Source: Chaunax sp. Z400 (taxonomy: Eukaryota > Chordata > Actinopteri > Lophiiformes > Chaunacidae). From it: a stretch of 64,000 bases of DNA. This document shows, piece after piece, positions 35,991-50,611 of this stretch. A program made the position numbers and the translations under genes. The stretch lies in NCBI GenBank assembly GCA_037577475.1, contig JBAGJB010000138.1:55219-119218 (forward strand), read 5' to 3'. Each line of letters begins with the position of its first letter. The first letter of the stretch is position 1. The notes below the pieces were generated by a model. It did not search any database, had not been told where the DNA came from, and saw nothing but the letters and a program-made list of their open reading frames with translations.

Positions 35991-37853
35991 TTCCACTTAC
36001 TTTTAACTAGCTTTTTTCACCAATTCCTGAGGTATATGACCTACTGAGAGCCCTTCTAGTTTCATTATGTGTTTTCTTGATGCTTCCAAGACATTTGACA
36101 GAATTAATCATGAAAAAATGGTAATAAATTGTTTGTAAGAGACGTTCCAAGTATACACTTAGGATATTGGTCCTCTGGTAAGTCCATCAGATAATGAGTT
36201 ATCTGTCCCACTTCACATTTATTTATGGTGTTCCTCAGGGTGGAATTCTGTCTCATAGTGTCGATAGATGACCTACTGAAATAACTAAATGATTGAAACA
36301 CAGGCTGTCTTGTTGGAAACTGTGTTATCACTTTATTTGCTGGCGATCTGCTCATTTTAAGTCCATATAAATGTTCAGTGAAGATGTAATGTTTTAAAGT
36401 TTGTGTCATGAGAGGTTGTGTCATACAAGGGAGACACATTCCCTCCTGGTGTCAGCAACAAGGACTACAACCCATCACGTCCATTAAAAGACTACAAACC
36501 CCACAGTCATCCAGGCAGGCAGGACAATGGTTGCTGCCCAGCTGAACCATATGAGCTAATTGCTCTAGCCAGAGAGCTGGAAAGTGAAGTGACAGTGTGT
36601 GTGAGGCAGAGATGATGACTGAGGTGTACAGAGAGGAACAGGCGTCTGTTATGTTAAAAAGAATAAGATAGAAAACTAGAGTTTGGATTTAAATGGCTGT
36701 TCTGTTTTTACTGCCTTTTGACTGCAAAAATGAAGTTGATGTGTTACGAGAGGACAGAATACATGTAATTTAAGCTGGAAAACAACACCTCGCTGTCTTT
36801 TTACTGCACCCAAACTTTAAAAGCTTCAAGAGAAAAGCTCCCAACATCACAAGTCTTAATCACATGAAGGTTAGCTACTTTCTCCAACTTCCTCCTTCAC
36901 TCTGACTCTGTCCAGAGACTGGTAACACAGAGCCGGGTTGGTGGTTAGCAAGGTAACTCCAAGTTACCCGTGGTGTTCAGTGTTCAGATGCCGGTTCATT
37001 TCTAACGGGGTACATCACCATGGTAACTTATGCTGCACACCTAACCTGAGAAATCAACACATACAAAAGCATCGCCTTATCAACTGACTGAAAAATGACA
37101 TCATCATTCACAGAAGATCCCAGAGCTCCATGTTCAGACTGTGAGGTGTACTCCTATGTGGAGGCCCCGCCCTGTCGTCTTCTTCTTTTTGTTTACTTCT
37201 GTCAAAACCATTTCACTGTGTCTTTGTATCGTGTATTTGCTTTACTTATAAGACATGAAAGTTAGTAGATTCTAGATCATGGCGATCATTCCACAATCAA
37301 TTCATTTTGAGTATACTGTACTTACAGTATACTGGGTTTTGGCTTAGTAGTAAGAACACTTATAGACTCAAACTGGTCACTTTGAGTATGGAAGTATGTG
37401 ATTTGGGACACAGCTTATGTTTAGTCTCAATATACCCCATTAAATATGACATCATTTAGGATTTTCATTGTCTCTGAGTTGAATACAGCTACAGGTATAA
37501 ACCTGATGGGTTCTGTTAGCATCAGTTTGTCTCACTCATCATCATCATCATCTTCAGGAGCGTTTTGAGACTTCCAGCTTCAGAAATGGTTCAATCAAAA
37601 ATTCAAAAGCTTCCATGTGTCCAGTTGGAGCTCCAGGACCTTTACATCAGGACAGTAGAAGGATCAGAATGAATGGCTGAGTGTTCACTGCTGGTGTGTC
37701 TACAACCCCACAATGTGCTTTACCTCTAAAGATGAAGACACAGTTTTAAGCAAACAAAAACATTCAGCTTTAATTAGAACAAAAAACATTCAAAACATTG
37801 AACAACAAAATGAACCTTAACGTAACTTAAACTGAACCAAATACTAAAAGTGC
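35991..37853. other. Stretch between spdl1 and piwil1 without a recognised gene
   Basis: The missing 5' exons of spdl1 should be here. None is seen. No clear repeat ends were found. Confidence 0.4.
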
Positions 37854-37970
37854 TCAAAGATAGAAGAGCAGGTCGTCCAGCTTGACGTTGGGCTCCCTGT
37901 GGATGCTCTGACCCACGAGGAAAGCCAACTTGTGGGCGTACTGGCAGGGAGCGGGCACTCTGACGACCCC
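37854..37970 (-). CDS. piwil1: piwil1 last exon (catalytic His, stop)
   Basis: 117 nt after ctttag. It reads VRVPAPCQYAHKLAFLVGQS and ends LLFYL, stop. The H of YAHKLAF is the last slicer residue. Confidence 0.93.
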   Translation of the reverse strand, partial: GVVRVPAPCQYAHKLAFLVGQSIHREPNVKLDDLLFYL

Positions 37971-40900
37971 CTAAAGCATCAGAGAAAATAGAGTCAACTC
38001 ACAAATCACACCGACCTTTATTACCTCTGCCAACGAGGTCATTTTCACCCGTGTGTTTGTTTGTTGTTCTGTCAGCAGGATTATCTGAACGTTACGAACC
38101 AAATGTCATTAGAGTTTATGGAGGGGCTGGGCTGGAGCCAGGCACAAATCCATTAAACAATGGTGTCGATCCAGATCTAGATCCTGATCCAGAACCAGGA
38201 ATCTTCTTTTTCTTTTTCATAAATATGTTGAAAAGTAATCTTCCAATCATAAAGAGAGAATCCAGCTAAGGGAACCTCTGACCGACTAGAACCTGATCCA
38301 GATGTGAATATGATGAACTGTCATCAGAACCGATACATCATACATCATCATCGTGTAGTTGAGATCATATGGATTCAGAACAATCATTTCACACTTAGTT
38401 TCCATGCGTAGCTAATGAAGCATGAAAATGTCACAACAATTGTGACGTTATTGATACCAGAATTGTGTTTTCAGTTTTCACTAGAATACGGCTCTCTCGT
38501 TGGGGGTATGTGCTCTGCTCTTTATACTGAACATGGCGTTGGCCTACCTGCCAGTTGAAGTACATGTGGCACAGCTTGTAGGTGAGCCGCTGCATGTGGT
38601 CAGGCTTCAGTCCGCTGGTGTCGAACACGACCTTGTAGTGGGTCGGGGAGACGCATCCATTGCGGACAGCCTGGCTCACGATGTAGAAGTCATACCTGCA
38701 AACCAGGGCTGCAGCGGTTAACCACCACTACCAGATTTTACTTGCCATTATAAGGCGTATTAGCCTAAGCAGCTAATGACTTTCCACAGATCTGATGGTT
38801 CCAGAAGGTCTGGTTCGTCCCCATTTACAACTATTTCTACACAGATCTGATTATAAGGGTTCAGATTAAGACTTTCCATGTTCTTTTAATTGAAACAAGA
38901 ACCTCTGAACACCTGCCTCCCTCCCTCAGGACAATGCTAACTACAAGAAGCTAAAAACTTACCACTCTGGACGGGTGACCTCTGAGTCAATGACGGTGCC
39001 GGGGGGGGGGGGGGGGGGGGGGGGGGTTGGTCACCTTGCCGTGCAAGCGGGCGAAGAACCTGGTGGCGATGCGCTTCTTCACCACCACCACACTCAGCTT
39101 GGGCCTAAATGAGCAGATAGAGAACCTCCATCAGGTGGGTGAGCTTCCAAACTATGACCATTAACATCAGCTGGTGGGTTACCAACATGTCATCCTCAGA
39201 TCAGAGGTTCATAGAGCTGAGTCTGTTACCAACATGTCATCCTCAGATCAGAGGTTCATAGAGCTGAGTCTGTTACTCGGCTGAAAAGAGTGTCTTGTAC
39301 TTCTTGCGTTTATAAACTGTGTCTATCTTCACTCCTGATGAAAGGAAATCTCAGCCATGTCCACATCCTAAAGACCACTGCAGATAAAACTCAATCAGCT
39401 TTCTTCTGCCACGGTTAGTAAAATCACCATCTTCACTCAGCCGAGGGCTTTTGACTAAAGAGCACAGTCAAGAAGCTGAATGTGTGTTTCAGTGTTGGCT
39501 CATCAACATGGTGTAGTGTGTCTGTTTACAGAAATCACACAGCTTTCAGTGTCAGTTCATTTTAAAAGGAAATGAAAGCATTCTTTCATTTGTGAACATC
39601 CATGTACATTATTTTAGTTTTTACTGTCTGCCCTGACACTATAAGATTATTTACATTGAACAGGTAGATAATGGTGTCCTAGTGTCGAATACATGTGATG
39701 TCACCTTTCAAACAGTCACTCACATGTAGTCCTGTCCCATTTTCTTGATGCAGTCCTTGATCTGTGCCACCTCATAGTTGACCACGCTGGACAGCTGGCC
39801 GTCTCCAACTCCGTCTCGGTACACAATGATGCGCGAAGGCAGGCACTTGTTGAACTTCAGGTAGTCTCCCAGGGCCCCTGGAAAACAAACACAAAGATGG
39901 AAAACTTTACTTACCAATGCTGAGATTCATGTGTATTTTAAAAGATCCCCTCCACACATGTAGAACAATTCTCTGATGTGTGTTTGATGTGGTTTTTGCA
40001 TCAAGTATAACTACATTAAAGAACTTAATATGCCGTACTCCTTTTCCCTTTTTAAAAATTCCAGAACAAATGAATATGATTTTCATCACAGCAGTTTATC
40101 TGTTTGACACAAGCTGCCTCCTACGTCACTGTGGGGTCCCTTCTCAGTCAATGAACAACGGAGGCTTTAAGTTTCCACATCACGTTTGTTTACCGAGTAC
40201 TGGACCAGGATTGGCTCCTAACTATTGCAGAGCGCAGAGAAAATGGACACTTGGACCAATGGGCGTGAATACAGGTTCTCCTACAGCGACTCTGCACGTC
40301 GTCCTGACCCTTCAGGAACAAGAAGAAAACATTTGACTGGTGGGGACTTTGTAGAGACAGAGAGGGGTTTGTGGCACAACTTCACCTCCTTGACACGGAG
40401 AAGGGAAAAAGGTCCAAAGGGCAAAAACTCCAGCAACACTTGAAGTATTAGGAACAACTTTATTATGATAGACCGACGCGTTTGGGCTTGTGGCCTTCAT
40501 CGGGGTCATCATAAAACACATTGCAAACAGCATTTAAAAAGGGAATGTATGAAGCAGAAAAAAATGTAACCAGAAAACTTACCAGTTAAGGCCTGACTCA
40601 GTCCATCCATGATTTCTTGACCTTTGTGCTGCAGCACACACTTTGAGTACCACCTGGACACAGAAATGAGAACACAGCTTAGCTGAGATAGGGAGGCCAC
40701 CATAACAAATACCTGTGCACATGGTGAGCACAAGCTAATTCACAACGGACCAAATTATAGCACGTCAACACCGAGGCCTTCATGAGACAGATTCATGTCA
40801 TGGTTCACAAGTGGACAGCAGTAAGTCCAGGTGTGCAGCAACCATGACACATAAAGGACACATGTGACATTCTTTGCATATGGAGCAGGGAGGTGAGATC

Positions 40901-43900
40901 CGCTGGCTACTTGTGATGGTTCACCAGGACAGATACAAACACCAGGTGTGAACAGGCTGTCTGCTGGAGAAACTAACCTGCTCATGGTCGGGTTGAGGCT
41001 GGCCACCAGCGCTCCGATGGACCTTTTTCCAGCTGTAATGTCATGGTAGCAGTCGATGCCCACAATCATCAGATGTTTGAGCTGCACAAACAGGTGGGAC
41101 ACGTTAAAATACAACACGTTCTAGTTCTGTGACAAACACCAAATCAGTTTTCATTTTTGTAAACCTTTGGGTCTTTACCCCGACCTTCTGAACGGACTCA
41201 AAACTTTCATGGACACCGTCTGCCTCTCCTGTTCTTCAGCTTTCTACACTGGCTGCACTGGTGCACCAGCACATCATTTATGTGCACCAAATGTCATTAG
41301 CGTTTGTCAGTTCCCATACCCACAGTGTTTGACAAACCCAAATCATTCTTCTTTGGGTTTTCTGAAAAAACTAATGATTAAATTCTTTCTTGGATACTGG
41401 CCGTGTGTGTAGTACTACAGTATTTATGGATTTATTTTGATTTCTCTTTAAATGTTCTGTGCTCCCCAGAAAGGGAGGGAGGGAGAGGCATGCTGACTAT
41501 GGACCATTCATTCTCCATGTGCTTCAAGACACCTCAATCCACCTAAGAACTCGTTTTCCCATAACACACCTCAACTTTTAAAGAATATAATCAACTAATC
41601 AATTGGTGTGTGCATGACTTACGGGGATTTCCACACTCCAGAGCTCTCCTCCCATCTTACAAGCCATCTGCAGTACAATCTTGGTAGCCACAGTCATGAG
41701 AGCCCCGGCTCGATTCAGAGTACGGGACAGCACACACTGGCTGGGAATGGGGCAGTCCACACAGAGGTACTTCTTGACGATGTCGTACTTGTCCTTCCTG
41801 TTGCTGGAGAGGACCACCACCACCTGACAAACACAAATGACTGGTCTCATACGTGGCGACAATGCACCGATGAAACAGTAACAAAACTCAAACTTGTGGA
41901 GATGAACTGCGTTTCTGTGTTTGTGTTCCATGTATTCAGACACTAACCATCTGTGTTTGGGGTCCAACATTGTGCTGCAGGGCTCTGAGGAGAGACCCCT
42001 GATGATCCTCATACTCGACCTGAATCAAAAGGACAGACTGGTTTATTTTTTAGCTAGCTGTACAAAATAAAGTGGCAACTGAATTAATTAAATGTTTTCT
42101 GAACGATGGTCCACAAATCACACAAATGTGTTGATGCAGACGAGGGGTCAACATTCAGGGAACCATTGTGACTAATTTCACTTCTCTTATCACAGGCGGT
42201 GCAGAAACCCGGTTTTTGACTGAAGGATGTTAAATGTTAGAACTCACATGACAGCTGTCTGCATGCGGACACCGAGAGGCTCGCTCACTCTATGGAGGGT
42301 CTGCAGGAGGGTCTGGGCTTCACCGCTGTTGCGACGGGTGTAAAACAGGATCCAGTTTTCCAGCGGCGGAGCACTAATCAGAGGCACCCCCCGCATCTCT
42401 CTGGCCCAGTCAGCTGTTACGGGGTCGTAGTCATACTGGGTGACACAAATAACTACATTAAACTCTTAATTAAGATCACATGAATGAATCTATTTAATTC
42501 ATTCCATAATAACAAATTTAAGCAACCAGAAGAATCCCATACCGATCTTGGACCCTGGAAAAGCCTCTCCTGTGGGAGGACTCTGCCGGTCACATTGAGG
42601 AGTTCCTTATCAAAGCTGAGTCCCCACTTATCCAACTCGGCCTGAGCATCAGCGTGCCTGTGAAACAAATTTCAGGATTTAAATTGAAGCTTGGGATTAA
42701 ACCGCCTGAAGAAGTTGACAGAACAGTTAGCATTTTCACTTCTGTGCATATAAACACACTAAATGCAAAAGCTGAGGACAACTTCTAGGTAAAACGGTGA
42801 AGAGCCTCGTGATCGATGACAGGAAGGAGGAGGCAGTCATGAAAATGTTTGTTAATGATTAAAAAGCCATTTATTTTACTCTAAATTAAATACAGGCAAG
42901 GTTTTTAATAAACAGACTCCTTAAATCTTTGAACAGCAGCGCCCTATTGGAACAATTTAAGAGGTTGTTTTACTCATGATTGTTTCCTATTAAATGAAGA
43001 GTTGAGAGAAAGACAGTTCAGGCATCTTCTGCTCATCGTCATGACAAACCAAAGTGAGTGGGTGAAGTTTCTTCATCCAGATTCTTATCTTCATGTCCTA
43101 ATTTTACTTTCCTCTGCATCTTAACTGATATTTCAGTTCCAGACACAGAAGGAAATAGATACAGATGTCACTGCATTCATTTGCTGCTGCAGTAGAGCAA
43201 TGGTTGCCCCTGCTGCAAAGGGGGGCTGTTTGCTGCACTTGATAGCGGTACACGCTAGGTGGCAGCAGAGATCTTAAATCCCGAGTGAACGGTGTAAATG
43301 TAATTGCCCAATGCCCAGCAGACAGTCATTCCTTACAGTGATACACCCACAAGCTGTTTGCCAGTTAAACTCACACATGTGTGAAGCTGTGTATTGTTGT
43401 TTACACAACCCCAAACAAGATACAAGTGAGATTTGTATTTTCTTGTTTACTGCCTTCAGTTTTCACGGATTTGGAGAGAAGAAGCTTTCCAATAAACCAG
43501 TAGCAAGAAAGCCGCTCGTGTCTTTGATTGATTGAATTTATTGGGTAAAAATTCATACAAACACACAAATATAGATGAATACTGAGGATAACACATAAGG
43601 TATAACATGGGATCATTATTTCCAATGATCCCAGCGATCCCAACGAACCAAATGTGGGACAATGTGGGACACATTACCAATACTGAGAAATAGCCTGAAA
43701 TTTAAAATAATGTCCATCTAACTTACAAAATAAACAATACATTACGCAGGTTACAGGTTAGGACCGTAGCATGTTTAAAACTTTAACATACTTTTGTTAT
43801 CGTATTAAGTTTCACTGTACTTATTGTATTGTGTGATAGTCTGCTTGTACTCCTATTTCTATCCCTATTTCTCTCTATTTCTATAACTTTTGAAAGTAGT

Positions 43901-46900
43901 TGTTTTTCATGTTTTATCAACAGTGAATCTGACTAAACTCAGCACAATAAAACACAGCAGACAGGTTGTTGACGTGGGGATCTATTCTTTGAAGTATTCT
44001 ACTGGTGTTTTAAAAAGGTGTAGATCATGTGGGCATATAATAGTGAGGGCGAGCCCATAGTATATCCTAAAAAAGAAAAGTAACACATTTAGATCAAGGA
44101 ACATTCATGCATTCAAAGTCTGATCCTACCTATATTTTCTCCTACAACAGGTATTAACCCATGACTGATATAATATTAAAGTTATTCACACTTGACATGT
44201 GGACCCATACACTGAAGATAATAGACCCATATACTAAAAAAAAGCAGTAGGCATTATTCACATCAAGTCTTCCAACCCTCCTATCCCAAATTAAACGACT
44301 GCATTTCATAAAAATGTAGGCATAGAATAAAATATGACGAAACAAAACCTGAAGCCACAGAAAAATGTTGTGTGTGTTTTTGTCACTTTGGAGTTGGTCC
44401 ACTGGTGTTTTTAACTCTAAGGCATCATAGACGGTGACAGGTTTACCTGCGCTTGACCCATGTGTGTGTAATTGGATTGACAGCCCCACACACAAACCCC
44501 GCCCCATGTTGAAAGACCTCCTAGCTTTCCTCACAGCCATTGGATAAAAGCCCGATTTTGTCCTGATGTGTTGACTTTTCAAAGCTGGAGCTATTCAAAA
44601 TGCGGGATGCGGGACAAGGGATCAAAATGCTGTGCAGTCCCGCACAAAGCAGGACATCTAGTCACCCTAACTGTATGTGTGAATTGCTTCTCATTTGTAG
44701 TGACACTAGCAGCAATCAGTAAATCATACCTTCCCCACACATTCCACTATTGTCACACTAATCCTGGGTGTGGTAAAGAGATCCAAACTGCATACTGTAA
44801 GATCCAACTAAATGATAACAAAATAAGGTCTCATTGATTCCAGTCGGTAGCCTGAATCAAAGCAAACTTTATTTTTACACCATTGGTACTACAGGCTGTC
44901 AATTATTATCAAAACCAAAAAAGAAAAACAGAATGTAAGATCCAGTTAGTTTGCTGCCATTTCAAATATGTATTATCGACTTCATAACAAAAATACACAT
45001 CTAGCCTGTGTATCTGCTGTCTCTGGACAAATAGCTTGTTATAACGTTGTTTAAAGGCTGATTTGTGCATTACAGGGCCGCATCTTGACACATTTCCTCC
45101 TTTTGGTGACATATGACACCCGAAATTTATCCCAGAGCAAACCATCGTCTAGATCACGTCAAAAATACATGAGTTCTGGACATCTGTAACGTCTTCTGGA
45201 CGTCCTCATTTGAGTAAGAATGACTTTCTGAATGACATTTTTATACGTCTATTTTTGGATACTTTATCAGCGTGGCCTGGGACAGATCCATGTTGTGTAT
45301 GTGCTACAGCTTCATCATCCTCGTAACAGATTGGAAGAACAGTACCACTAAATAAAAGAAACCATCTTCCATCTGCACTCTAATTGTAAAAGGTGGTCTT
45401 TTAATAAAAAACAAAACAAACCCCCCCGCTATCGAACCAGAACCCCAGCCCACAGAGAAGAATACTCTAAAGCATGTGTGAAGCACACGGTCTCTGTCAG
45501 AACAGGAAGACGAAGGAAGGGAAGAGAGAAGAGTGTGCAAGATTAATCATAACCCCCTGTCATTATTGACGTGATCTGGACGATATCATAAAGTGTCAAT
45601 TATTATCAAAACGAAAAAAGAAAAACGGAATGTAAGATCCAACTAAATGATGATAATTATGCAATTATTATCTAAATGAAACTCACACTGTCACATTGTA
45701 ATAGTAATGGCCTCGCTTATCGCTCACCCTCTCTACGACTACTCTCCCCTCTCCCCCCCAGTCACACTAATCCTGGGTGTGGAAAAGAGATCGAAATGTA
45801 ATGTCAGTTGTGACAAAACACAACACATCAAAAATACATGATTTCCTGACATTGGTCACGTCTTCTGGACGTCCCCATTTGAGTAAGAATGGCAGTTTTT
45901 TATACGTCTATTTTTGGACGTTATATCAACTTTATCAGTGTGACCTGGAACAGCATATCCAAGTTGTGTATGAGCTACAGCTTCATCGTCCTCTGGGAGA
46001 ACAGTACCACTAAATAAAAGAAACCATCTTCCATCTGCACTGTAATTGTTAAAGGTCGTCTTTTAATATATATTTTTTAAAAACAACAGTATTGAACCAG
46101 CGATTACCCACGCCGCACGCCAGAGCAGAACCCCAGCCAACAGAGAAGAATAGCCCAGAAGACGAAGGAAGGGGAGAGAGAAGAGTGTGCAGGATTAATC
46201 ATAATCCACTTTTATTATTTACGTGAACTACTCTACCATCCAAGGACAAACTAGTCATCAGGATTTTCTAGGCCTTGAACACACTTCTATGCTTCCAAGT
46301 GTTGACTGGATGACTGGTCGTACACTGCTGCGTCTGCTCGGGCCCAATCTGAGCTCATTTAAAGGGCTACTGCTGCATTTCTGGCCACACGTGAACAGAT
46401 AAAACAGGATGCATTGATTAAGTAGGCGATCATCCCCTACCTCTGTATATTTGTGACAAATCTTTTGAGGCGTCCCTCCCTCTGCTCTGGGTTCAGTCTG
46501 GTGTGGAAGCCCAAGTCCTTCATGATGTTGAAGTCACATCGCATCTTATCAGTCAAGCCTGTCAAACAACCAGATTCCATTTGAAGTTGATACCAGACTA
46601 AGAGGTTCTGTCACCTAGAACCACAGAACCGTCTTAAGGCCCGTCTACAGATTGTACGCATCAAAACTCTGACATGACCCATGTGTGAGAAATAACCTCT
46701 TATACTTTTGATACAGATGTTACAAAGGAAGCAATAAATGTCTGTAATGTCAGCAGGTAAAGTGCAGAATAAGATGTAACCTGTTAAGTAGCACAGCTCT
46801 GGGATGAGCATGGCAGGGCCAGGAGGAGGAGCTCCAGCAGGACTGAACCTCTTCACATGGCTGACCAGCAGCACCTGGTTCCCATCAGTGATGTCCAGGC

Positions 46901-49900
46901 CATATTGCTTGGAAGAGACAGCATCAACATGTTCATGAATAAGGGTAATATCACACAGCCAAACACTGCGCTCTCTCTTACAAGTATTCACCTTAAACTG
47001 AAGGAGTTTGAGTCCATTTACTGCTGCATTTCTAGTTTCATTTCTTCCTTTATCATGATTTAGATTTTTTCTAGGTTGCATTTATGCCTTTTATACTTTA
47101 TGTAAAACGCTTTGAATGGCCTTGTTGAAATGTGCTCTACAAATACAAAAGAGAGCTTTACAAAAACAAAGAGCTTTTTCCCGTACATACATTTATTTGT
47201 GCTGTCCCGCCACACTGGAAACATTGTCCGTAACATATTTGTGTTTATTCTCCATTTTGAAGCTGTGCGCCTCCTCTTGCTGGCTCGCCCTCTCACACAC
47301 AAACACATTGTGTTCCTCTAACAGACTTTGCCCAGTCAAGCTGCAAAGACATACTGCCACCTAAATGAACATGCTTCTTCTTTTTTTTGGTCAGAGAAAA
47401 CGACGCCATCTGAAATGGATTAGCTAGCAGACAATCTCCCCTCACTCGACCCCTACTGTCGACAGACAATCACACGTGAAGTGCAGAAACAGAGATCCTG
47501 TGGTATGTCCCACCTGTAAATGCACCAACTGCTGTTGAATGTCTGCCTAAATGCTGTCGTTTTAAGTAAGTACACTTCATTCATGCAATGTCATTCAGTT
47601 CCACATTGGTGTTGATCAAAGTTTTGGGATGACTTAATAAAATATTCAGCTGATGATGAAATTAACAGAGCAGTGTTTGTAACAATTACTGGAATAAGAA
47701 ATGACCTATATACTGGAAATAGGTCATTTCATATATTTTCAGTAGATGAAATCAAGGGTTTTGGATCGCCAACACATTCACCCCTCAGTACGTGTGAATG
47801 CATGACACTTACATACTTGAAATAGTTCTTGAAGGAGATGTCAGAGTCTCCCTTCTTGAATGTGTTGTTGGGAGTGTGATCCCAGGCAATATCATCGATC
47901 CTGTAGGTTTTGTTGTTGTACCTGAATAATTGAGGCAGCAAGAGAAGAGTGAATGTCTACCACAGGTATGAAATGAGGTGATGTTACATGAAGGCACATT
48001 GAAAGGGATGACAAATGTAGAGCTGATGAACACATGAAGATGTAGACCTGTAGGCCACGATGATTATATAAGTTACCGACTTATCGATATATAGACGTGA
48101 ACCAACAGAAGAAAACTTCTCTTATCTTTAGCATTTAACTAGCTATTACTTTCCAACAGGCTTGAAACTCATTTGCGCTGCTGCACTACTTTTAAATGTT
48201 GTGTTTTACTTGAATTAATATATTCTGTGTATCATATTCTTATTTCAAATTTAATAATCTCTCTTCATCCTCACTTTATTTTTATTCTGATTCTCATTCC
48301 TCTTTTTCTGCATCTCTATCATGATCTACACAATTCTTTGTGGGACATCTGATCTGACATATCAGGTGTTACTGCGACAGGCCTACAAAGACTTCTACAT
48401 ACTAATCCAACAGAGTGAGAGACGTGTGGTTCCTACTTAGTGAGAACTATAAGTCCAACGAGCTCCTTGGTGCAGGTCTCAACGAAGCGTTGACCTCCAC
48501 ACTGCTGCCTCAGGTTGATCATGAAGTCGAGGACCGTCTGGCTACGTAGCACCTTGTGGCTCACGTCAGGTACACATCATGATGGACGTCTCATAATGCA
48601 AGATGGTGGTGCTGTAGCCCGGCCATATAGTCAGTCTACAACAGAGGGGACAGGCTCGTTTGAAAGAAACAGTTTCTTTCCCATCATGAACACAAGTTCA
48701 GAGCTCTGCTACAGCTTCTCACAGGGTTAAAACCTGTCTGTAAGGACAATAGATTTAGCCTTAAAACACCAAGACAACTCCTCAAAATCAGAAACCCCTT
48801 CAACATTGTTCTTCACATTATCTAGTACTTAGAGGATAGCAAACCATCAGGTAGTACAGACCTCATATCTCATACAGTACAAAAGTGGGTTCATTAAGCT
48901 GGGCTCACACTACAGGAGATTTAAAATCACAACCAATGGGTATAAAGAGACACAGAAGGATCTCCACAGATTATCTTTTCTCAAATGTTAAACATGCACA
49001 CAATACAAGATTCCAAAATAACGGAGCATCACAAGCTACGGGATTTCATCAAGATTCTCGTGTCTGAGGGAACAATGAATGCACCACGTCACGTGATCTA
49101 TGGAGAAGCAGCTGTGCAATGCCAACAAAATGACTGAGGAAGACAACAGTCGGCCTACTTTGCATTGAGAAAACAGGAAAAGAAGAAACAGCAGCCGTCT
49201 GTCCTTCAGCGAGAACTGGAGGTTTAACGTTGGTCAACTGGGCGGCTGTGGCTCAGCGGTAGAGCGGTCGTCCACCTATCAGCAGGGCGGTGGTTCGATC
49301 CCCAGCCCCTGCTGTCTTCATGTCGAAGTGTCCTTGGGCAAGATGCAAGATACTGAACCCCAAATTGCTCCCAGTATCTGTTCCATTGGTGTATGAATGT
49401 TGGTGTGAATGGGTGACTGCTGGCTTGTGTTGTAAAGCTTTGAGTGGTCAGTCAGACTAGAAAGGTTCTATTTAAGTACAGTCCATTTACCATTTAACAG
49501 CAGTATGCTAGCTAGCGTTAGTTTGCTGTTTGCTTGGCAGCTTTCTCTCTCATTAGCTATTAAGATCTTGCTCAGAAAATACTGACTTTTATCTTTCAGA
49601 TTTTAACTCCTAAAAATCAACCATGTTTGAAAACTGGGGCCGGCTCCGACCGTCCACGAGTAAATCGGGAAGCGTGAGACTGGATCTGTAAACTTCTCAA
49701 ACTACCAAACTTCGGCTGAACATCAGAACCAACCAAAGTTCCAGACCACATTTCTCCTCCGACTGTCGGGAGGAGTGAAATCTGCTCGACTCTCCTGACC
49801 CCTGCTTTAAAGATCATAAATTGAGCTTTTCTGAAGGCTGCAGAATCATCTGTCTGTACTGTTGTTTTCACAGTTGTATTGGTTGATTAGTGTAACATAA

Positions 49901-50580
49901 TGACCTCATTAAGAACTTCATGAGGCCGGGGTGATACTGGAGAAGAGGGGGGGAGTTCATTTGTCAGGGTGACGGTTATCTGAACCTTCTCTCCATTCTT
50001 AGTCTCACTGTGGAGGACAGTCTCCTAAACACCAAGTCAGACATTGGAGCACAAGGAAGAAAACCAACATTTGTCTGGAGGGAACAACATTTACACAACA
50101 AACACCAAACCTTGTGCAACACCCAGTCTACAGCTCGCACACACTAGAGTGATCAAGCAATTCATCTTCTAAAACCCAAGCTGTCATAAAACATTTAACA
50201 GCACAATTTGGTATTTTTTCTCTTCAAATCAATATTTCGAGTTGTGCATCTTCATTTTGTACGTTCTTCTAAACACCTGAATTATCACATTACCTTGCTG
50301 TGCAATTTGTGGGGCAGAAACCGCAGAGCTCCATCAAAGCACCATGCTGCACCAAGTGCTTCATCATGCTGGAAGAGGAGGGCACATCTCAGACGACGAG
50401 ACTCCATTTCTGGACTGAAGCCAACATGGTCCTGATACAGAACCCACTGAGGGCGGGACACGATGCGGAAGTAGTTTGCAGTCAACCGAATTGCTCGCCC
50501 ACTTGTTCCTGAGGAAGTTCACACACAATTGTAGAGAGTGACTTATAATTGTCACCACTAATTATAAAGTGTACAACTGC

Positions 50581-50611
<31 letters not shown>

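Noticed and set aside
44154..44582. 142-codon minus-strand frame
   Set aside because: It lies inside a piwil1 intron, composition is ordinary and no family is recognised.
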